DNA from: a virus
IMG/VR virus record: IMGVR_UViG_3300046170_000449
Location: 1-64,000 of that record
Reading direction: 5' to 3' (one strand)
DNA length: 64,000 nucleotides
A program made the position numbers and the translations under genes. Below, piece after piece: positions 1-9,724 of this stretch. The notes beneath the pieces are model-generated. The model was not told where the DNA came from, ran no database searches, and saw only the letters and a program-made list of their open reading frames with translations. How positions within the stretch are numbered: the stretch's first letter is position 1; every line of letters starts with the position of its first letter.

Positions 1-98
1 AAACAAAACCGCGCTGGGTTTCTCTCCCAAAATGCGCGGGAAGTCGAGGTTAATGGCCTAAGTTTAGACACAATTAGTAACATATTCAGTTATTTCTA

Positions 99-120
99 AC
101 TTTCACGTTACTTTCACGTT
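99..120. repeat. Tandem 11-bp repeat
   Basis: ACTTTCACGTT occurs twice head to tail (99-109 and 110-120), followed by the related run AAACTAAACTTAA. Two exact adjacent copies in a non-coding stretch suggest a protein-binding site, but two copies are few. Confidence 0.45.
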
Positions 121-397
121 AAACTAAACTTAATTCCAACCTTACTTCCCTATACTTTCTATACTCTCATCTCTTTCCCACCCTATACAATCCCGCCCTT
201 TCTTTTTTTTCTACCCAGGTTCCCAGTCGGAGACACTGTGTGAGACACGTCAGGGAAATCTAATCTTTTTTCGGGTAAAAAGTGAGGCTCAGTACAGAAA
301 AAAGCCTGGAAAAGTAGAAGATACTCTATTTGTACCTCAATTTTCCAAGCAAAAGGTATTTATTAATAATTTATACTTAAATATAAAATTTTATAGC

Positions 398-418
398 AAA
401 AAAACCACCGAAACTCGG
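398..418 (-). terminator. Terminator-like hairpin behind the leftward small gene
   Basis: Read leftward, CCGA-GTT-TCGG (418-408) is followed by TGG and seven T residues (404-398). It lies just downstream of the leftward ORF at 457-693, which supports that ORF being real. The stem is short and there are three bases between stem and T run, so it is a modest terminator. Confidence 0.45.
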
Positions 419-456
419 CAGTTACCCCAAATATTTAACCCAAAGCCCCGTTCTTT

Positions 457-693
457 TTACTGCCCGGTGGCTAAAATTTGGTATTTTTTAGATGCTGCCG
501 CTGCTTCACCCATCTTTTGGGTGTCAGGTAACTTACGGGCTAGCTCACGCTCGGCTCCCTGGATGAAAGTGTTGACTGTTAGGTCATCACCACCTGCATC
601 CTGTATATCCATTGCCTTCGAGGCAATGGTTTCAAGTGCAATTGCCCTTGCAAGTTTACCGTCAGCGTTTAAAGCTCCCGGAAATTCTTTCAT
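457..693 (-). CDS. Small hypothetical protein (78 aa)
   Basis: This is a soluble, charged, helical-looking protein with no membrane segment and no recognised family. The leftward frame is preferred over the overlapping rightward ORF (467-715) because its composition is protein-like and a terminator-like hairpin follows it. No clear ribosome binding site precedes the ATG at 693. It is transcribed away from the virion cassette at 791. Function unknown. Confidence 0.5.
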   Translation of the reverse strand: MKEFPGALNADGKLARAIALETIASKAMDIQDAGGDDLTVNTFIQGAERELARKLPDTQKMGEAAAASKKYQILATGQ

Positions 694-790
694 GACTATT
701 TATTTTGTCATCTAATAGCTTACAGTCTATATGAGATAAGTTTTCACCGTTAAAATAAATATATTAAAGATAATAGTTTGATACCTGCTG

Positions 791-3772
791 ATGAACTCTT
801 ATTACGGCCAGCCTCCTCAACGAGAAGAGAATAATAATCTTGGTACAGCAATTGGACTTGGCCTGTTAGGTGCTGGTGCAGCAGCAGCTTTTGGCGGCCC
901 AGCTTTGCTTAAAAACATTAAGGCTCGTCGAGCAAAGTCGCAAGCAACAGGTGGACCACGTGGTGGACAAGGTGGAACTACTACTAGGGATAACCCAACA
1001 GCAGCTGAAGTTTATGGCTCTTTGGGTACTGAGGCAAAGCCAACAAAAGGTCAGGTATACGACAGAGTAAACCGTCAGCCAAGAACAGATTTTGAATATC
1101 AAGAATACGACTTTCCTTTAAGAAAAGCTTCACAGAGACAAACTGTGGTTGATACAGATACAGGTGAGATCATGGCCCGTGGAGGCCCTACTGCTTATTA
1201 TCAACAGTTTGAAAATGTTCCTACGGGGAATACACAAACACCTGAGTTGTATTTGAGTAAATTTCTTGATTCTTATTTAAAATCTCTTCCTACAAAACAA
1301 GAAACAACAAAAGGAAAATCATTAGCTATTGTTCCTAAAGTTAAAACGGCTGCCTATGAAGAAGGTTCAGCAGTTGATAAGTTAATGAAGTCACTGCTTC
1401 CAGAAGTAAACAAAGAAGCTGGTCAAATGACAGCTACTGAATCTTCACGTCAAACACGAGCACTGGCAAAGCAAGATGATCTGGCTACTCAAGAAGCAGC
1501 CCGTGGCATTCTGTCTGAGCTAAAAGAAAAACAAGCTGTTGGCACTCAAGTAAACCCTGAAAAATTAGCAAGGATTGAAGTTAACCGTAATAAAGATCTT
1601 CAAAGAATTGGTGGTTACATGTCAAATGTAATTGAGTCGGTAGTAGATGAGGATATGTATGACACAACACCTTCTGCTATTTTACAAATTAACAATAAGG
1701 CAATGGAAGGCACTCTTAGTGCTGATGACGTAGCTGCTTTCCAACAATGGTCAAATACGACGTTTAAAAATGACCCTACAGTATTAAGTGAAATCAATGA
1801 AAACATATATGGTATCAATGATCTTTTAGCGCCAAAAGTTAAACAGTCAGTTGGTGAGCAACTAAAAAGTAAAGGTCTCGGCATGGCAGGTATGCCAGGT
1901 GAAGGCCCATTACAAATTGATGTTGGAATGGGGTTGATTAATATTGACTCTCCCGCAGGTGTAGAAATATTATCGAATGCAGGCGTTACTCCAGAACAAG
2001 CTACTTCTTATTGGATCGATAAATTAAAAAGAGAAGGTATTATAGCAGAACAACCCACAACTTTGGTTCAAGTACAAGAAAGTAGGGAGCCACAAGTTGC
2101 GGTTAACGCAATGGAAACTGTCAATACAGCAGATGACCAATCTGATGGCAGGTTCTTGCGTAACCTTCAGCGAAATGAAGACGTGAACATGGCTGCAGTC
2201 AGTGAAGCTGTTGTTGATAATAAAGAGGCTGTTTTAGATTCACGTATCTCTGATGCTTTACGTTATCTCCGTGGAAAAGAAATTGATACTAACTTTGATT
2301 ACTCAACTGAAGAAGCAATACAAGCCAGACAAGTAGGCCAAAGGTTTGAAACTCTTCAGTCCTTAGGCAACCAAGTAATTGATGAAGTACAACCAGGTAC
2401 TCCTACTACTACTACTTCTGCACAACGTTTTTTCACTAATGAAAGAGATGAGATTGCATCTTTGTTAGGTGAACAGGGTATTAGTATGACGCCAGGAAAT
2501 ATCGAGAAAGAATTGGCTCTTCGTTTAGGGAGTGAAGCATACAAGTATGGGCCAAAGTATACGAAACGTAAACAGGCTCTTCAGCTAGGAGCGACTTATG
2601 ATCCTGCTTTATTTGATAATTTAGCCAAAGAATCTGTTGTTATTGCAGGAGAAAATATTCCTACTGGCCGCGTAGCAGAAACTAAAATTTCAACGACTTC
2701 TATGTTAGGTACTCCTTTTCAAGAAACAGTGGAGCTTGGTTTACGTGAACCTACCTACATGAAAGAAACTGCTGAGAGGTTAAAAGAAAAAGCAGAAAAG
2801 AAAAAAGATTGGCTTGGAAGTGTACGTTTAGAAGCTGCTAGTGAAAAAGCTCCTTCTAATGCAGAATTAATTAATACTCAACGTGATCTTGATTCTACAC
2901 TTGCTTATAAAGGTGAACTAGAAAATTATTTAGATTCAGGTCGAGGATCTTTATCTGAACGTACTCGTGCCAAGCAAAGACTTGATGATGTTATTTATGA
3001 ATTAGATAGGCTTGATACTAAAGCAGAGGCACTGACGCAACAAGTGTACGGAGGGCAAAGCGGTGCACGTGTACGTGGAGCACAAAAATACACTGCTGAT
3101 TATATTCAAAACTTAGTTTCTCCTTCTAAATTAAAATCTGGTATTGAAGAAGGACAACGTCTTTTTTATGAGCTTAATCCAGAAACCGGTGAACCTATTC
3201 CAGGTACACAGGAACTTCGTTCAGAACGTAAGATGGTCGACATGACTCCTAAAGGCGGCGGTGGACGCAATGTTGCTGAATTTAGTGCAGGGAATAGAGA
3301 TGAAGGCGGTGGTGATATAGATGTAGAAGATATTCTTAGGCAAGCAAGAACACCTAGGGATCAATCTGGGCGTGTATATGCAAAAGATCAATTTGGTTAT
3401 CGGCCTGGCACTGGCCTCACTGGTAAGCCATTAGAAGGAAGACCTTTTACAGATGATAGTACTCAAACGGGCAGGGTTATTACAAAGACAGGTATTCAAC
3501 CAACAAAACCACAACCAAGTTCTTTCTTAGATGCTAAAGCTATAAATTCTTTTGCACGTTTAAGTGACGAACAACTTGGACAAGTTTCCATGCAAGGAAC
3601 AGAAGCTGAGGCGTATAATGCAGATAAGATGTTAGCTAAACGCCGTAGCTTTGATGTTGCACAAGACATTCGCCGCATTCAAAACTCTGGGCGTCCAGAC
3701 GCACAGAAACAAGTCAAGTCATATCTTGATGAACTGATGGCAAACGAAATCCCAGGGGTTGACTTCTCATGA
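791..3772 (+). CDS. Large virion or ejection-type protein (993 aa)
   Basis: This is the first and largest gene of the rightward cassette. Residues 17-41 form a glycine/alanine-rich hydrophobic stretch, followed by a long hydrophilic, helix-rich body with Lys/Glu-rich coiled-coil-like parts near residues 655-690 and 715-760. The C-terminal third is Gly/Arg/Thr-rich and probably flexible. I recognise no enzyme motif. Its size, its hydrophobic N-terminus and its place ahead of several Gly/Ala-rich proteins fit an internal virion protein injected with the DNA. That role is inference. The TGA overlaps the next ATG (ATGA at 3769), so the genes are translationally coupled. Confidence 0.8.
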   Translation: MNSYYGQPPQREENNNLGTAIGLGLLGAGAAAAFGGPALLKNIKARRAKSQATGGPRGGQGGTTTRDNPTAAEVYGSLGTEAKPTKGQVYDRVNRQPRTDFEYQEYDFPLRKASQRQTVVDTDTGEIMARGGPTAYYQQFENVPTGNTQTPELYLSKFLDSYLKSLPTKQETTKGKSLAIVPKVKTAAYEEGSAVDKLMKSLLPEVNKEAGQMTATESSRQTRALAKQDDLATQEAARGILSELKEKQAVGTQVNPEKLARIEVNRNKDLQRIGGYMSNVIESVVDEDMYDTTPSAILQINNKAMEGTLSADDVAAFQQWSNTTFKNDPTVLSEINENIYGINDLLAPKVKQSVGEQLKSKGLGMAGMPGEGPLQIDVGMGLINIDSPAGVEILSNAGVTPEQATSYWIDKLKREGIIAEQPTTLVQVQESREPQVAVNAMETVNTADDQSDGRFLRNLQRNEDVNMAAVSEAVVDNKEAVLDSRISDALRYLRGKEIDTNFDYSTEEAIQARQVGQRFETLQSLGNQVIDEVQPGTPTTTTSAQRFFTNERDEIASLLGEQGISMTPGNIEKELALRLGSEAYKYGPKYTKRKQALQLGATYDPALFDNLAKESVVIAGENIPTGRVAETKISTTSMLGTPFQETVELGLREPTYMKETAERLKEKAEKKKDWLGSVRLEAASEKAPSNAELINTQRDLDSTLAYKGELENYLDSGRGSLSERTRAKQRLDDVIYELDRLDTKAEALTQQVYGGQSGARVRGAQKYTADYIQNLVSPSKLKSGIEEGQRLFYELNPETGEPIPGTQELRSERKMVDMTPKGGGGRNVAEFSAGNRDEGGGDIDVEDILRQARTPRDQSGRVYAKDQFGYRPGTGLTGKPLEGRPFTDDSTQTGRVITKTGIQPTKPQPSSFLDAKAINSFARLSDEQLGQVSMQGTEAEAYNADKMLAKRRSFDVAQDIRRIQNSGRPDAQKQVKSYLDELMANEIPGVDFS

Positions 3773-3984
3773 CAAAAGAAAAGAAAGATAAAAAGTGGAT
3801 TCAAAAAGCCACTAAAAATGAAGGTACCTTTACCGCCAAAGCAAAACGTAAGGGAATTACGTCTGCTCAACTACAAGCTAATGTGGAAAAAAATCCCGAT
3901 GATTACGATGAAAAAACAAAGAAGCAGGCACAGTTACGAGAAACGCTTGTAAAATTAAACAATAATAAAAAGTCTAAAAAATAA
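3769..3984 (+). CDS. Small basic lysine-rich protein (71 aa)
   Basis: Highly charged, with Lys making up roughly a third of residues; it resembles other small basic proteins of this phage (32073, 15700). It overlaps the upstream stop by four bases and shares one base with the next start (TAATG at 3982-3986). Such proteins may bind DNA or pack into the virion; no family is recognised. Part of the virion cassette by position. Confidence 0.75.
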   Translation: MTKEKKDKKWIQKATKNEGTFTAKAKRKGITSAQLQANVEKNPDDYDEKTKKQAQLRETLVKLNNNKKSKK

Positions 3985-4553
3985 TGCCAAGGGATCCTCG
4001 TTTAAATACAGCCGACAATGCTATCAAAAAAGTTGATAGTGTTTTCAAAAAGAATTCCAAGATTGACTATGCGAGTTCTTTTAAAGCAAAACCTAGCCAA
4101 CCTCCTTTTGATATCAATCGTTTTGATGAAAGTGATTTACGTAATAAGTTATTAGCAAAGAAACAAGTCCAAAACCCTGGACTTAATTTTGTTTCTGATG
4201 ATCCTCAAAATTTTGAATTGTTTGCTGGCCTTGGTCGTTTTGATACAAACCGTGGTGAACTATATAGTTTTGAAAATGGTGGGCCAAACACCCGTAATCG
4301 TTTTACTGAAACCTCAGAATTTAATCCTATGTGGGCAGAATTGTATAAAGTAAGTCCAACAATTAAACCAGGAGATAAGATATCAAATCCTTTCCCCAGA
4401 ATGAAGAATCCAGATCCGAAGGGTTACATTATGGCTGCTGCGGAAAACCGAGCAGAGAATGAATATGAGGAGGAGTACTCTGTTGCGCGTTTATTAAGGG
4501 ATCCCGATCCAATAGGAGAGGATGATGAAAGTAGTGAAGATAAAACGGTTTAG
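3984..4553 (+). CDS. Hypothetical virion-cassette protein (189 aa)
   Basis: A soluble protein with many Asp, Asn and Pro residues, a basic first 40 residues and a strongly acidic tail (Glu/Asp from about residue 160). No membrane segment and no known motif. Coupled by TAATG to the preceding gene. The acidic tail could contact a basic partner such as the lysine-rich neighbour, which is speculation. Confidence 0.75.
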   Translation: MPRDPRLNTADNAIKKVDSVFKKNSKIDYASSFKAKPSQPPFDINRFDESDLRNKLLAKKQVQNPGLNFVSDDPQNFELFAGLGRFDTNRGELYSFENGGPNTRNRFTETSEFNPMWAELYKVSPTIKPGDKISNPFPRMKNPDPKGYIMAAAENRAENEYEEEYSVARLLRDPDPIGEDDESSEDKTV

Positions 4554-4577
4554 ACTTAGTAGATAAGGAATAGCATT

Positions 4578-5168
4578 ATGGCGAAGGCAAAGCTAGCAGG
4601 TGCATTATTAGATTTTTTAAAGAAGCCTATTGTTGGTGAAGCACTAATGAGTGGTGGTATAAATACAGGTTTATCTTTATTTACTGGTGCTAATCCAGCA
4701 GAAGCACTTTTGTACGGTGGTGCTGATGCTTTAGCATCTGGGGCTTCTCTTGGTGCTGTGCGTAAGCTAAATAATAGCGGTCTTAGAAAGAAACTTGGGC
4801 TTCGTGAACTAGGTACGCAAACAATCAAGAGAGATGGTAAGAGTGTAACCACACCTGTTCGGTCTAACTTAGAAATACCGGCTAACGTTGCGGCTTCTGT
4901 TGCTTCCACAGTTCCTGTCAGTATGTTACTGGCAGCAGAGCAAGGTGTTCAAGGTGCACAAACAAAACAAATTGATCAACAAACAGTACAACGTGCAGTA
5001 ATTAACGATGCACCTAATCAGTTAGCAGGTGCTTACATGCCCGCTACATTATTACAAAACATTGGGTTACCTTCTAATAATTCGTTAATGGAACAAATGC
5101 AAAATGATCAAGGTCCGACAGGTCAGATGGATGAACGGGCCATGGCCAGAATTATGGGGTTAGGTTAA
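4578..5168 (+). CDS. Gly/Ala-rich hypothetical virion protein (196 aa)
   Basis: The first 60 residues hold alternating small and hydrophobic residues (two weak amphipathic or membrane-prone segments), followed by a Gln-rich C-terminal half and a Met/Gly-rich end. No catalytic motif. The TAA shares a base with the next ATG (5168). Gly/Ala-rich amphipathic proteins in a row at 4578-8935 suggest components of an internal ejection assembly; this is inferred only from composition and position. Confidence 0.75.
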   Translation: MAKAKLAGALLDFLKKPIVGEALMSGGINTGLSLFTGANPAEALLYGGADALASGASLGAVRKLNNSGLRKKLGLRELGTQTIKRDGKSVTTPVRSNLEIPANVAASVASTVPVSMLLAAEQGVQGAQTKQIDQQTVQRAVINDAPNQLAGAYMPATLLQNIGLPSNNSLMEQMQNDQGPTGQMDERAMARIMGLG

Positions 5169-6259
5169 TGGGTTTACGTAGCGATTACAAAACAGGTTGG
5201 ACAAAAGCAGTCCAGCAGATGGGTAACAAGGATTATGGGCATACCGTTCTGCCTATAACGAAAGGTGCTAGAAATTTTTATAAAGGTTTAAAAAAAGAAG
5301 GTATTGGTTTAGATACTCCTGTACAACTCGCAGGTGCCATGGGTGCTCGCTTGTTGACTGATTTAGGTACAGACTCGACACGCCAGATGTACTGGCGATA
5401 TAACCATCCAATGGCTATATCTGAAAAAATAGGAGAGCAGATTATCGGAGAAGGAATCCAGTCGTATTCACCTACACAACGTGCAGCAATTGGTTTAGCT
5501 TCAGTCGGCCTACCAGTGGGAGCATCTTTAGGTACTTTTGATGCAACCAATCTTTCAGAGTATGGACGACCTAAGGGCTTTGCTCAGTCTTATGCTGAAC
5601 AAGGTTCTGAGGATAGGCGTGAAACAGGGCAGCTTGCACCTGAGTTAGTTGATCGTTTTGTATTGGGTCGCCAAGGTCGTCCTTTAAAATATGAAACCGC
5701 AAAAGAAGATATTCCTAATTTAACGAAAGAACGTTATGCAAACTATATGAATTATCTGTATAACGATAAAGGTCCACTTGGTATTGGTGTAGTAAAAGGA
5801 ACGATGGAGAATCTTCAAGGAGAACCTGAAGTTCGTATTGTTGGTTTTCCAGTTGGTTTACAAGCAGCAGGCGCCTTAGTTGGAGGAGCAGCAGCAACTC
5901 GTGGGGCTCTTGGTTTAACCACCGGAGAGGAAACGGTACCTGGAGGAATTGGACCAAAGCAAAGACGTACTAAAAAATCTGTTGACACATCTACTGATAC
6001 CCCCGGTCCCTTCCCTAGGGATACAAATGTTTACCGTAAAGGCGAAAGAGCAGTTAAAGTAAATAGTGGTTCAGCCGGACGCACTGGTACCAGGGTTGAT
6101 ACACTTGGACCACGTGCTCGAACTGTTGCTGCATTAGGTGCAGCCGGTGCATTGGGAGGAGCTTTAGCAGGTAAGTTTGTTAATACAATGATTGCCTCTG
6201 CTGGACAATCTGATTTACCAACCACACAAGAGTATGGTGTTACTCGCCCCATGGTTTAG
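5168..6259 (+). CDS. Hypothetical virion-cassette protein (363 aa)
   Basis: A mixed helical N-terminal two thirds (residues 1-240) is followed by a Gly/Ala-rich hydrophobic segment (about 231-250) and a second one (about 322-345), either side of a basic, Thr/Pro-rich linker. The C-terminal hydrophobic segments could insert into membrane. No known domain recognised. It starts on the stop of the preceding gene (TAATG), so it is coupled to it. Confidence 0.75.
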   Translation: MGLRSDYKTGWTKAVQQMGNKDYGHTVLPITKGARNFYKGLKKEGIGLDTPVQLAGAMGARLLTDLGTDSTRQMYWRYNHPMAISEKIGEQIIGEGIQSYSPTQRAAIGLASVGLPVGASLGTFDATNLSEYGRPKGFAQSYAEQGSEDRRETGQLAPELVDRFVLGRQGRPLKYETAKEDIPNLTKERYANYMNYLYNDKGPLGIGVVKGTMENLQGEPEVRIVGFPVGLQAAGALVGGAAATRGALGLTTGEETVPGGIGPKQRRTKKSVDTSTDTPGPFPRDTNVYRKGERAVKVNSGSAGRTGTRVDTLGPRARTVAALGAAGALGGALAGKFVNTMIASAGQSDLPTTQEYGVTRPMV

Positions 6260-6298
6260 TTGATATAGAATTTACATATTGAAAGTAGTATCTTAGAC

Positions 6299-7111
6299 AT
6301 GGCTAGTGGAGAAAGGACTCGTGTTGGGCAAGGCGGGGCGCTAGTTCCATATAGTGCACGTACTGCCGCAGGTAGTGCGATGCGTGACCCAAGAGGAGCA
6401 GCTGGATATTATTCACAACAACTTGGACAAGGAGCTTTGTTTCCAAGAGGGCAGATGATGGGAGGTCTTTTAAGTACTGGTTTAGCAGCCGCTCCACTTA
6501 TTGGCCAAGTAGCACAAGACGTTGGTCAAGGTAGAACTTTAGATGCAGCAGTGACAGGCGGTGTAGGTGGTGGCCTTCTTGCCGCTACTGAACTAGGAGG
6601 ACGAGCTGTTGGCGGTGTCAAAGGAAATTTGATCCGTGGTACTGGTGCAATTCTTGCACCTCTAATTGGCAATGCAGCAGGTAACTTTGCCGAAGGCCAA
6701 AGAGCTGAAGATACTGGTGTAGCACCCGCAGGAGCAAGTGAAGTAGAACAGAGGAAAGCAGATCGTTCTAGAATCAAGCAGGATGCTGCAGACTTTCTTG
6801 AGATGAGCGTAAATGCAATGAGTGCATATACTCAACAGAATATTGATTTAATGAAGGCAGCTTCTGATCAAACTTATCTTGATAATCAACGTAATGCACC
6901 GATGATTAAGAAGTATCTTGATGAACAGATGGTTCGTCAGCAAGCATTGAATGCTTCTAATACTAGTAACTATGCAATGCTTGGTACAGTAGCTACTGCA
7001 GGTAAACTAGCCACAGGAGCACAACAGCAAACTAGCACAACCATGCGAACTATGCTGTCAAACAATCCTTATTCAAACAGCGTAATGCAAGCCCCTAATA
7101 TTAGTTTCTGA
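6299..7111 (+). CDS. Gly/Ala-rich hypothetical virion protein (270 aa)
   Basis: Residues 50-135 are Gly/Ala/Leu-rich with several membrane-prone stretches; residues 145-230 are helical and Gln/Asn-rich. No signal peptide and no enzyme motif. It resembles its neighbours at 4578, 5168 and 8228 in composition, which supports a shared role such as a membrane-active internal protein. Function not established. Confidence 0.75.
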   Translation: MASGERTRVGQGGALVPYSARTAAGSAMRDPRGAAGYYSQQLGQGALFPRGQMMGGLLSTGLAAAPLIGQVAQDVGQGRTLDAAVTGGVGGGLLAATELGGRAVGGVKGNLIRGTGAILAPLIGNAAGNFAEGQRAEDTGVAPAGASEVEQRKADRSRIKQDAADFLEMSVNAMSAYTQQNIDLMKAASDQTYLDNQRNAPMIKKYLDEQMVRQQALNASNTSNYAMLGTVATAGKLATGAQQQTSTTMRTMLSNNPYSNSVMQAPNISF

Positions 7112-7113
7112 TC

Positions 7114-7632
7114 ATGAGTTACTTCAATAGACAACAACGGCCTCTTGCTGGGTATGCGGATATTTTTAAAGGAGGTACAACTGATTTTCAGTCTTTACTG
7201 AATGCGAATGCGTTTGATCTAGGTACAGCATCTAATGAAGATCTTACTCGGACCACCGCTGCACCAGCTACAGGGCCTAGTACACCCCTGGGTGCTGATG
7301 CTGAACGACCTGCACTTCCGACCATAAATGGAGTAACCTTTGGCCAAGGATATGAAATCAGTGATAAGGATAGATTGAACATTGACCTTGCCAGAGCACT
7401 CCAGCCTGATGATTCAAAGTATGATCAAAAGTTAGAAAAATTAAGAACAGCAATGCGTGAAGAAGCAGATTATGCAAATAAAATGGGCAGAGAGAATATG
7501 CTCTTAGGATCACTTCTAAAAGATATTCCTAAAGCAGTCACCAATATGGCAATGGCAGGTACTGTATACAATGCACAGAATGCAGTGGGCCCATACAATG
7601 CAGCTCAATATGGTAGAAAGTATTTCACCTAA
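7114..7632 (+). CDS. Hypothetical virion-cassette protein (172 aa)
   Basis: A soluble protein with an aromatic and Asp-rich N-terminal half, a Lys/Glu/Arg helix at about residues 98-128 and a mildly hydrophobic end. It starts two bases after the preceding stop. No recognised family; position suggests a virion component. Confidence 0.7.
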   Translation: MSYFNRQQRPLAGYADIFKGGTTDFQSLLNANAFDLGTASNEDLTRTTAAPATGPSTPLGADAERPALPTINGVTFGQGYEISDKDRLNIDLARALQPDDSKYDQKLEKLRTAMREEADYANKMGRENMLLGSLLKDIPKAVTNMAMAGTVYNAQNAVGPYNAAQYGRKYFT

Positions 7633-7671
7633 AACTTTTTGCTTGTAAAATAGTTAAAATAGGTAGAAAAA

Positions 7672-8178
7672 ATGGTGGCTTCTAAATTTAATCCAGGTGT
7701 TTTTAATTCTGGTGCTTTTGATTTAGGTGCAACTGCAGGCCAGTTCACCCCTGGCGTCTCATTAGGTGATTTTCAAACAGGTGTTGACTTAGGTAGGGGC
7801 TTTGGTGAGACCAAATCAAACAGTGGTTTCCTTAGTGGTTTAGCAGGTAAGTTTGGGGGTTTGTTTGGTGGTGATAATACTACTGGTCAAGCATTAGGTC
7901 TTGCTACCTTGCAGGGTAATCTTGGTATTCAAGCAGCCAATATTAGTAATATGGCAGCTGAAGTTGCAGCTGAAAATGCACAAAATAGTCTACTTACTGA
8001 CTATAATTTACAACGGATTGCTAAAGGTGATCGTCAACGCTTTAATATAAATCGCCTTGGAAGACAAGAGAACTTAATGGCTGTCGTTCCACAGTTGGTA
8101 AACAACGTCACATACTCAACTAAGAATCCAAACGTGGGTGCTGCAATGGGTGCACAATTAGCCGGTATGATTGGTTAA
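7672..8178 (+). CDS. Hypothetical virion-cassette protein (168 aa)
   Basis: The first 75 residues are Gly/Phe/Asn-rich with short repeats of the type F-x-x-G-V-x-L/F-G, then a helical, Ala/Asn-rich C-terminal part. The N-terminal Gly/Phe pattern looks unstructured or beta-like. No enzyme motif. Upstream of the ATG lies the A/G-rich run AGGTAGAAAAA, a weak ribosome binding site. Confidence 0.7.
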   Translation: MVASKFNPGVFNSGAFDLGATAGQFTPGVSLGDFQTGVDLGRGFGETKSNSGFLSGLAGKFGGLFGGDNTTGQALGLATLQGNLGIQAANISNMAAEVAAENAQNSLLTDYNLQRIAKGDRQRFNINRLGRQENLMAVVPQLVNNVTYSTKNPNVGAAMGAQLAGMIG

Positions 8179-8227
8179 TAGATACGTATAGTTTAGAATA
8201 ACAATATTAGTTGAAATGCACTAAATA

Positions 8228-8935
8228 ATGGTATTCGGAAAGATCTTTCAGGGCTTAGGAGGTGCAGCATCAGGCGCAGCGGCTGGTTCTGTATTCGGTC
8301 CCATTGGTACTGGAATTGGCGCTGTTGTTGGTGGTTTAGGTAGTCTTGGTGGTTCTTCCAGTGGTGGAGGGTCAGCTGGAAACATGGGTGGCCTGGGAAA
8401 CGCTAAGGCATATGTACCGAAACCTTTGCCAACACCATTTGGTAGCGTGGAAGATGCAGATGATTTCCTTAGGCAATACACGGAAGGTAATCTTGGCGGC
8501 CTGCGTAGAGATGATGCCTTAGAGATGGCATACAATAATTTATCTCCTTTTGATAGGAATGAGTTATTAACAACGTCTGATGCAGCTAAAGAAATTGTAG
8601 GTTTCCAGTATGACCCTGGCAAACGCCGTGAGTTAGCTTCTACTTTTAGTGATGCAGCCTTTGGTGGTTCATCTGCAACTCCTGGAGTTGTAGATCAAGT
8701 CTCAGCGCAAGCAGAAGCCCTGGGAGCAACTACTCCTGAGGAAATTCAACGCCTTGCGTTTAATACCGCAGCTAGGACACCTAGAGGTCAGAGAATGGTT
8801 GCAACAGGACCACAAACAGAACGGGAAGCACAATTCGGTCAACTCCTTCGTGATGGCGACGGTACTCTTACTGGTAAGTATGATGTAGGCCGAGGCATGG
8901 AAAAACTTATCAGTCGGCGTATCGCAAACGCATAA
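8228..8935 (+). CDS. Gly-rich hypothetical virion protein (235 aa)
   Basis: Residues 8-58 are nearly all Gly, Ala, Ser and hydrophobics, a strongly membrane-active composition; the rest is a helical soluble domain. No catalytic motif. The N-terminal segment could cross or disrupt a membrane, as expected for an ejection protein, but this is inference. Confidence 0.72.
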   Translation: MVFGKIFQGLGGAASGAAAGSVFGPIGTGIGAVVGGLGSLGGSSSGGGSAGNMGGLGNAKAYVPKPLPTPFGSVEDADDFLRQYTEGNLGGLRRDDALEMAYNNLSPFDRNELLTTSDAAKEIVGFQYDPGKRRELASTFSDAAFGGSSATPGVVDQVSAQAEALGATTPEEIQRLAFNTAARTPRGQRMVATGPQTEREAQFGQLLRDGDGTLTGKYDVGRGMEKLISRRIANA

Positions 8936-8947
8936 CGGAGTTTAATT

Positions 8948-9676
8948 ATGTCAAGACAATCTTTATCCGAAATTGCAAATCAGTATGGCAAAGGCTCAGA
9001 CTTTGGCCATTACGATACCCAAATTGCTAAGCAACAGGGTTACAGTAACCAAGAAATCCTGGATTATTTAGATGCTAATCCTGACAGGCTAGGCTATAGT
9101 AATAAACCCGGAAATGAGGGTAATTTATATAATGAGCTTCTTAGTAATAACGTTGACTTTAGTAAGGGTTTCAAAGCAAATCGTGGTGGAGCGTCTGGTG
9201 CTGAGATAGCCGAATCCAATGCACAACGAGATCAGCAATTTACTTTGGATCGTATTGCTGCCCAAGGAGCCGCAAATGCTAATATCCAACGTTTAATTAA
9301 TATATCTAATAAATATGCCGCTGATAGTACAACTACGCGGGGGTTGTACGCAGCAGATGCCGCAAAAGATGCAACCATTTTTTCTTCAGAGTCACAGGAA
9401 CGTACTAGTAAATATGTAGCTGATATAGGTCGGTTATCAAAAAATGAAATAGCAAAGATTCAAGGTAACTTTGGATTGGCGTTACAGGAAATTGTGAACT
9501 CTGGGGCAAAAGAGGCGGAAGCTGTACGTGGTGAGTATGGACTCGCTAATACAAATTTAACGGGTCAGTATCAACTAGAGAATACCCGTTTACAAGGTGC
9601 AACCGAACGTGATGTCGCCTCCCGTAATCGAGATGCGACTATCTTTGGGTCCTTGATGTCAGGTTTTTGGAGTTAA
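8948..9676 (+). CDS. Virion-type protein with the FGH/NLYNEL module (242 aa)
   Basis: Residues 3-75 form a module that I also see at the C-terminus of the protein at 52855-53457 and in looser form near the start of the 1050-residue protein (28915). Its pattern is SLxEIA..YG, FGH, AK..GY..xEIL..LD.N, then NLYNEL.S.NVD. After it comes a long helical, Gln/Ala-rich segment (about 80-230) likely to be coiled coil. A shared module in separate genes suggests a common binding partner in the virion. Function unknown. A GGAG sequence precedes the ATG. Confidence 0.75.
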   Translation: MSRQSLSEIANQYGKGSDFGHYDTQIAKQQGYSNQEILDYLDANPDRLGYSNKPGNEGNLYNELLSNNVDFSKGFKANRGGASGAEIAESNAQRDQQFTLDRIAAQGAANANIQRLINISNKYAADSTTTRGLYAADAAKDATIFSSESQERTSKYVADIGRLSKNEIAKIQGNFGLALQEIVNSGAKEAEAVRGEYGLANTNLTGQYQLENTRLQGATERDVASRNRDATIFGSLMSGFWS

Positions 9677-9724
9677 TAAAGTTTAATTGATAGTATAATT
9701 AAAACATAATCGCTTTTATAAAGA

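Larger units (their letters stand above)
1..456. other. Non-coding left end of the window
   Basis: No convincing gene is seen here. The stretch is AT-rich and holds pyrimidine runs (about 150-220), an 11-bp tandem repeat at 99-120 and a leftward terminator-like hairpin near 398-418. It separates the window edge from the rightward virion cassette starting at 791. It could be a control region or part of a replication or packaging region, but no specific signal proves this. Confidence 0.5.
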
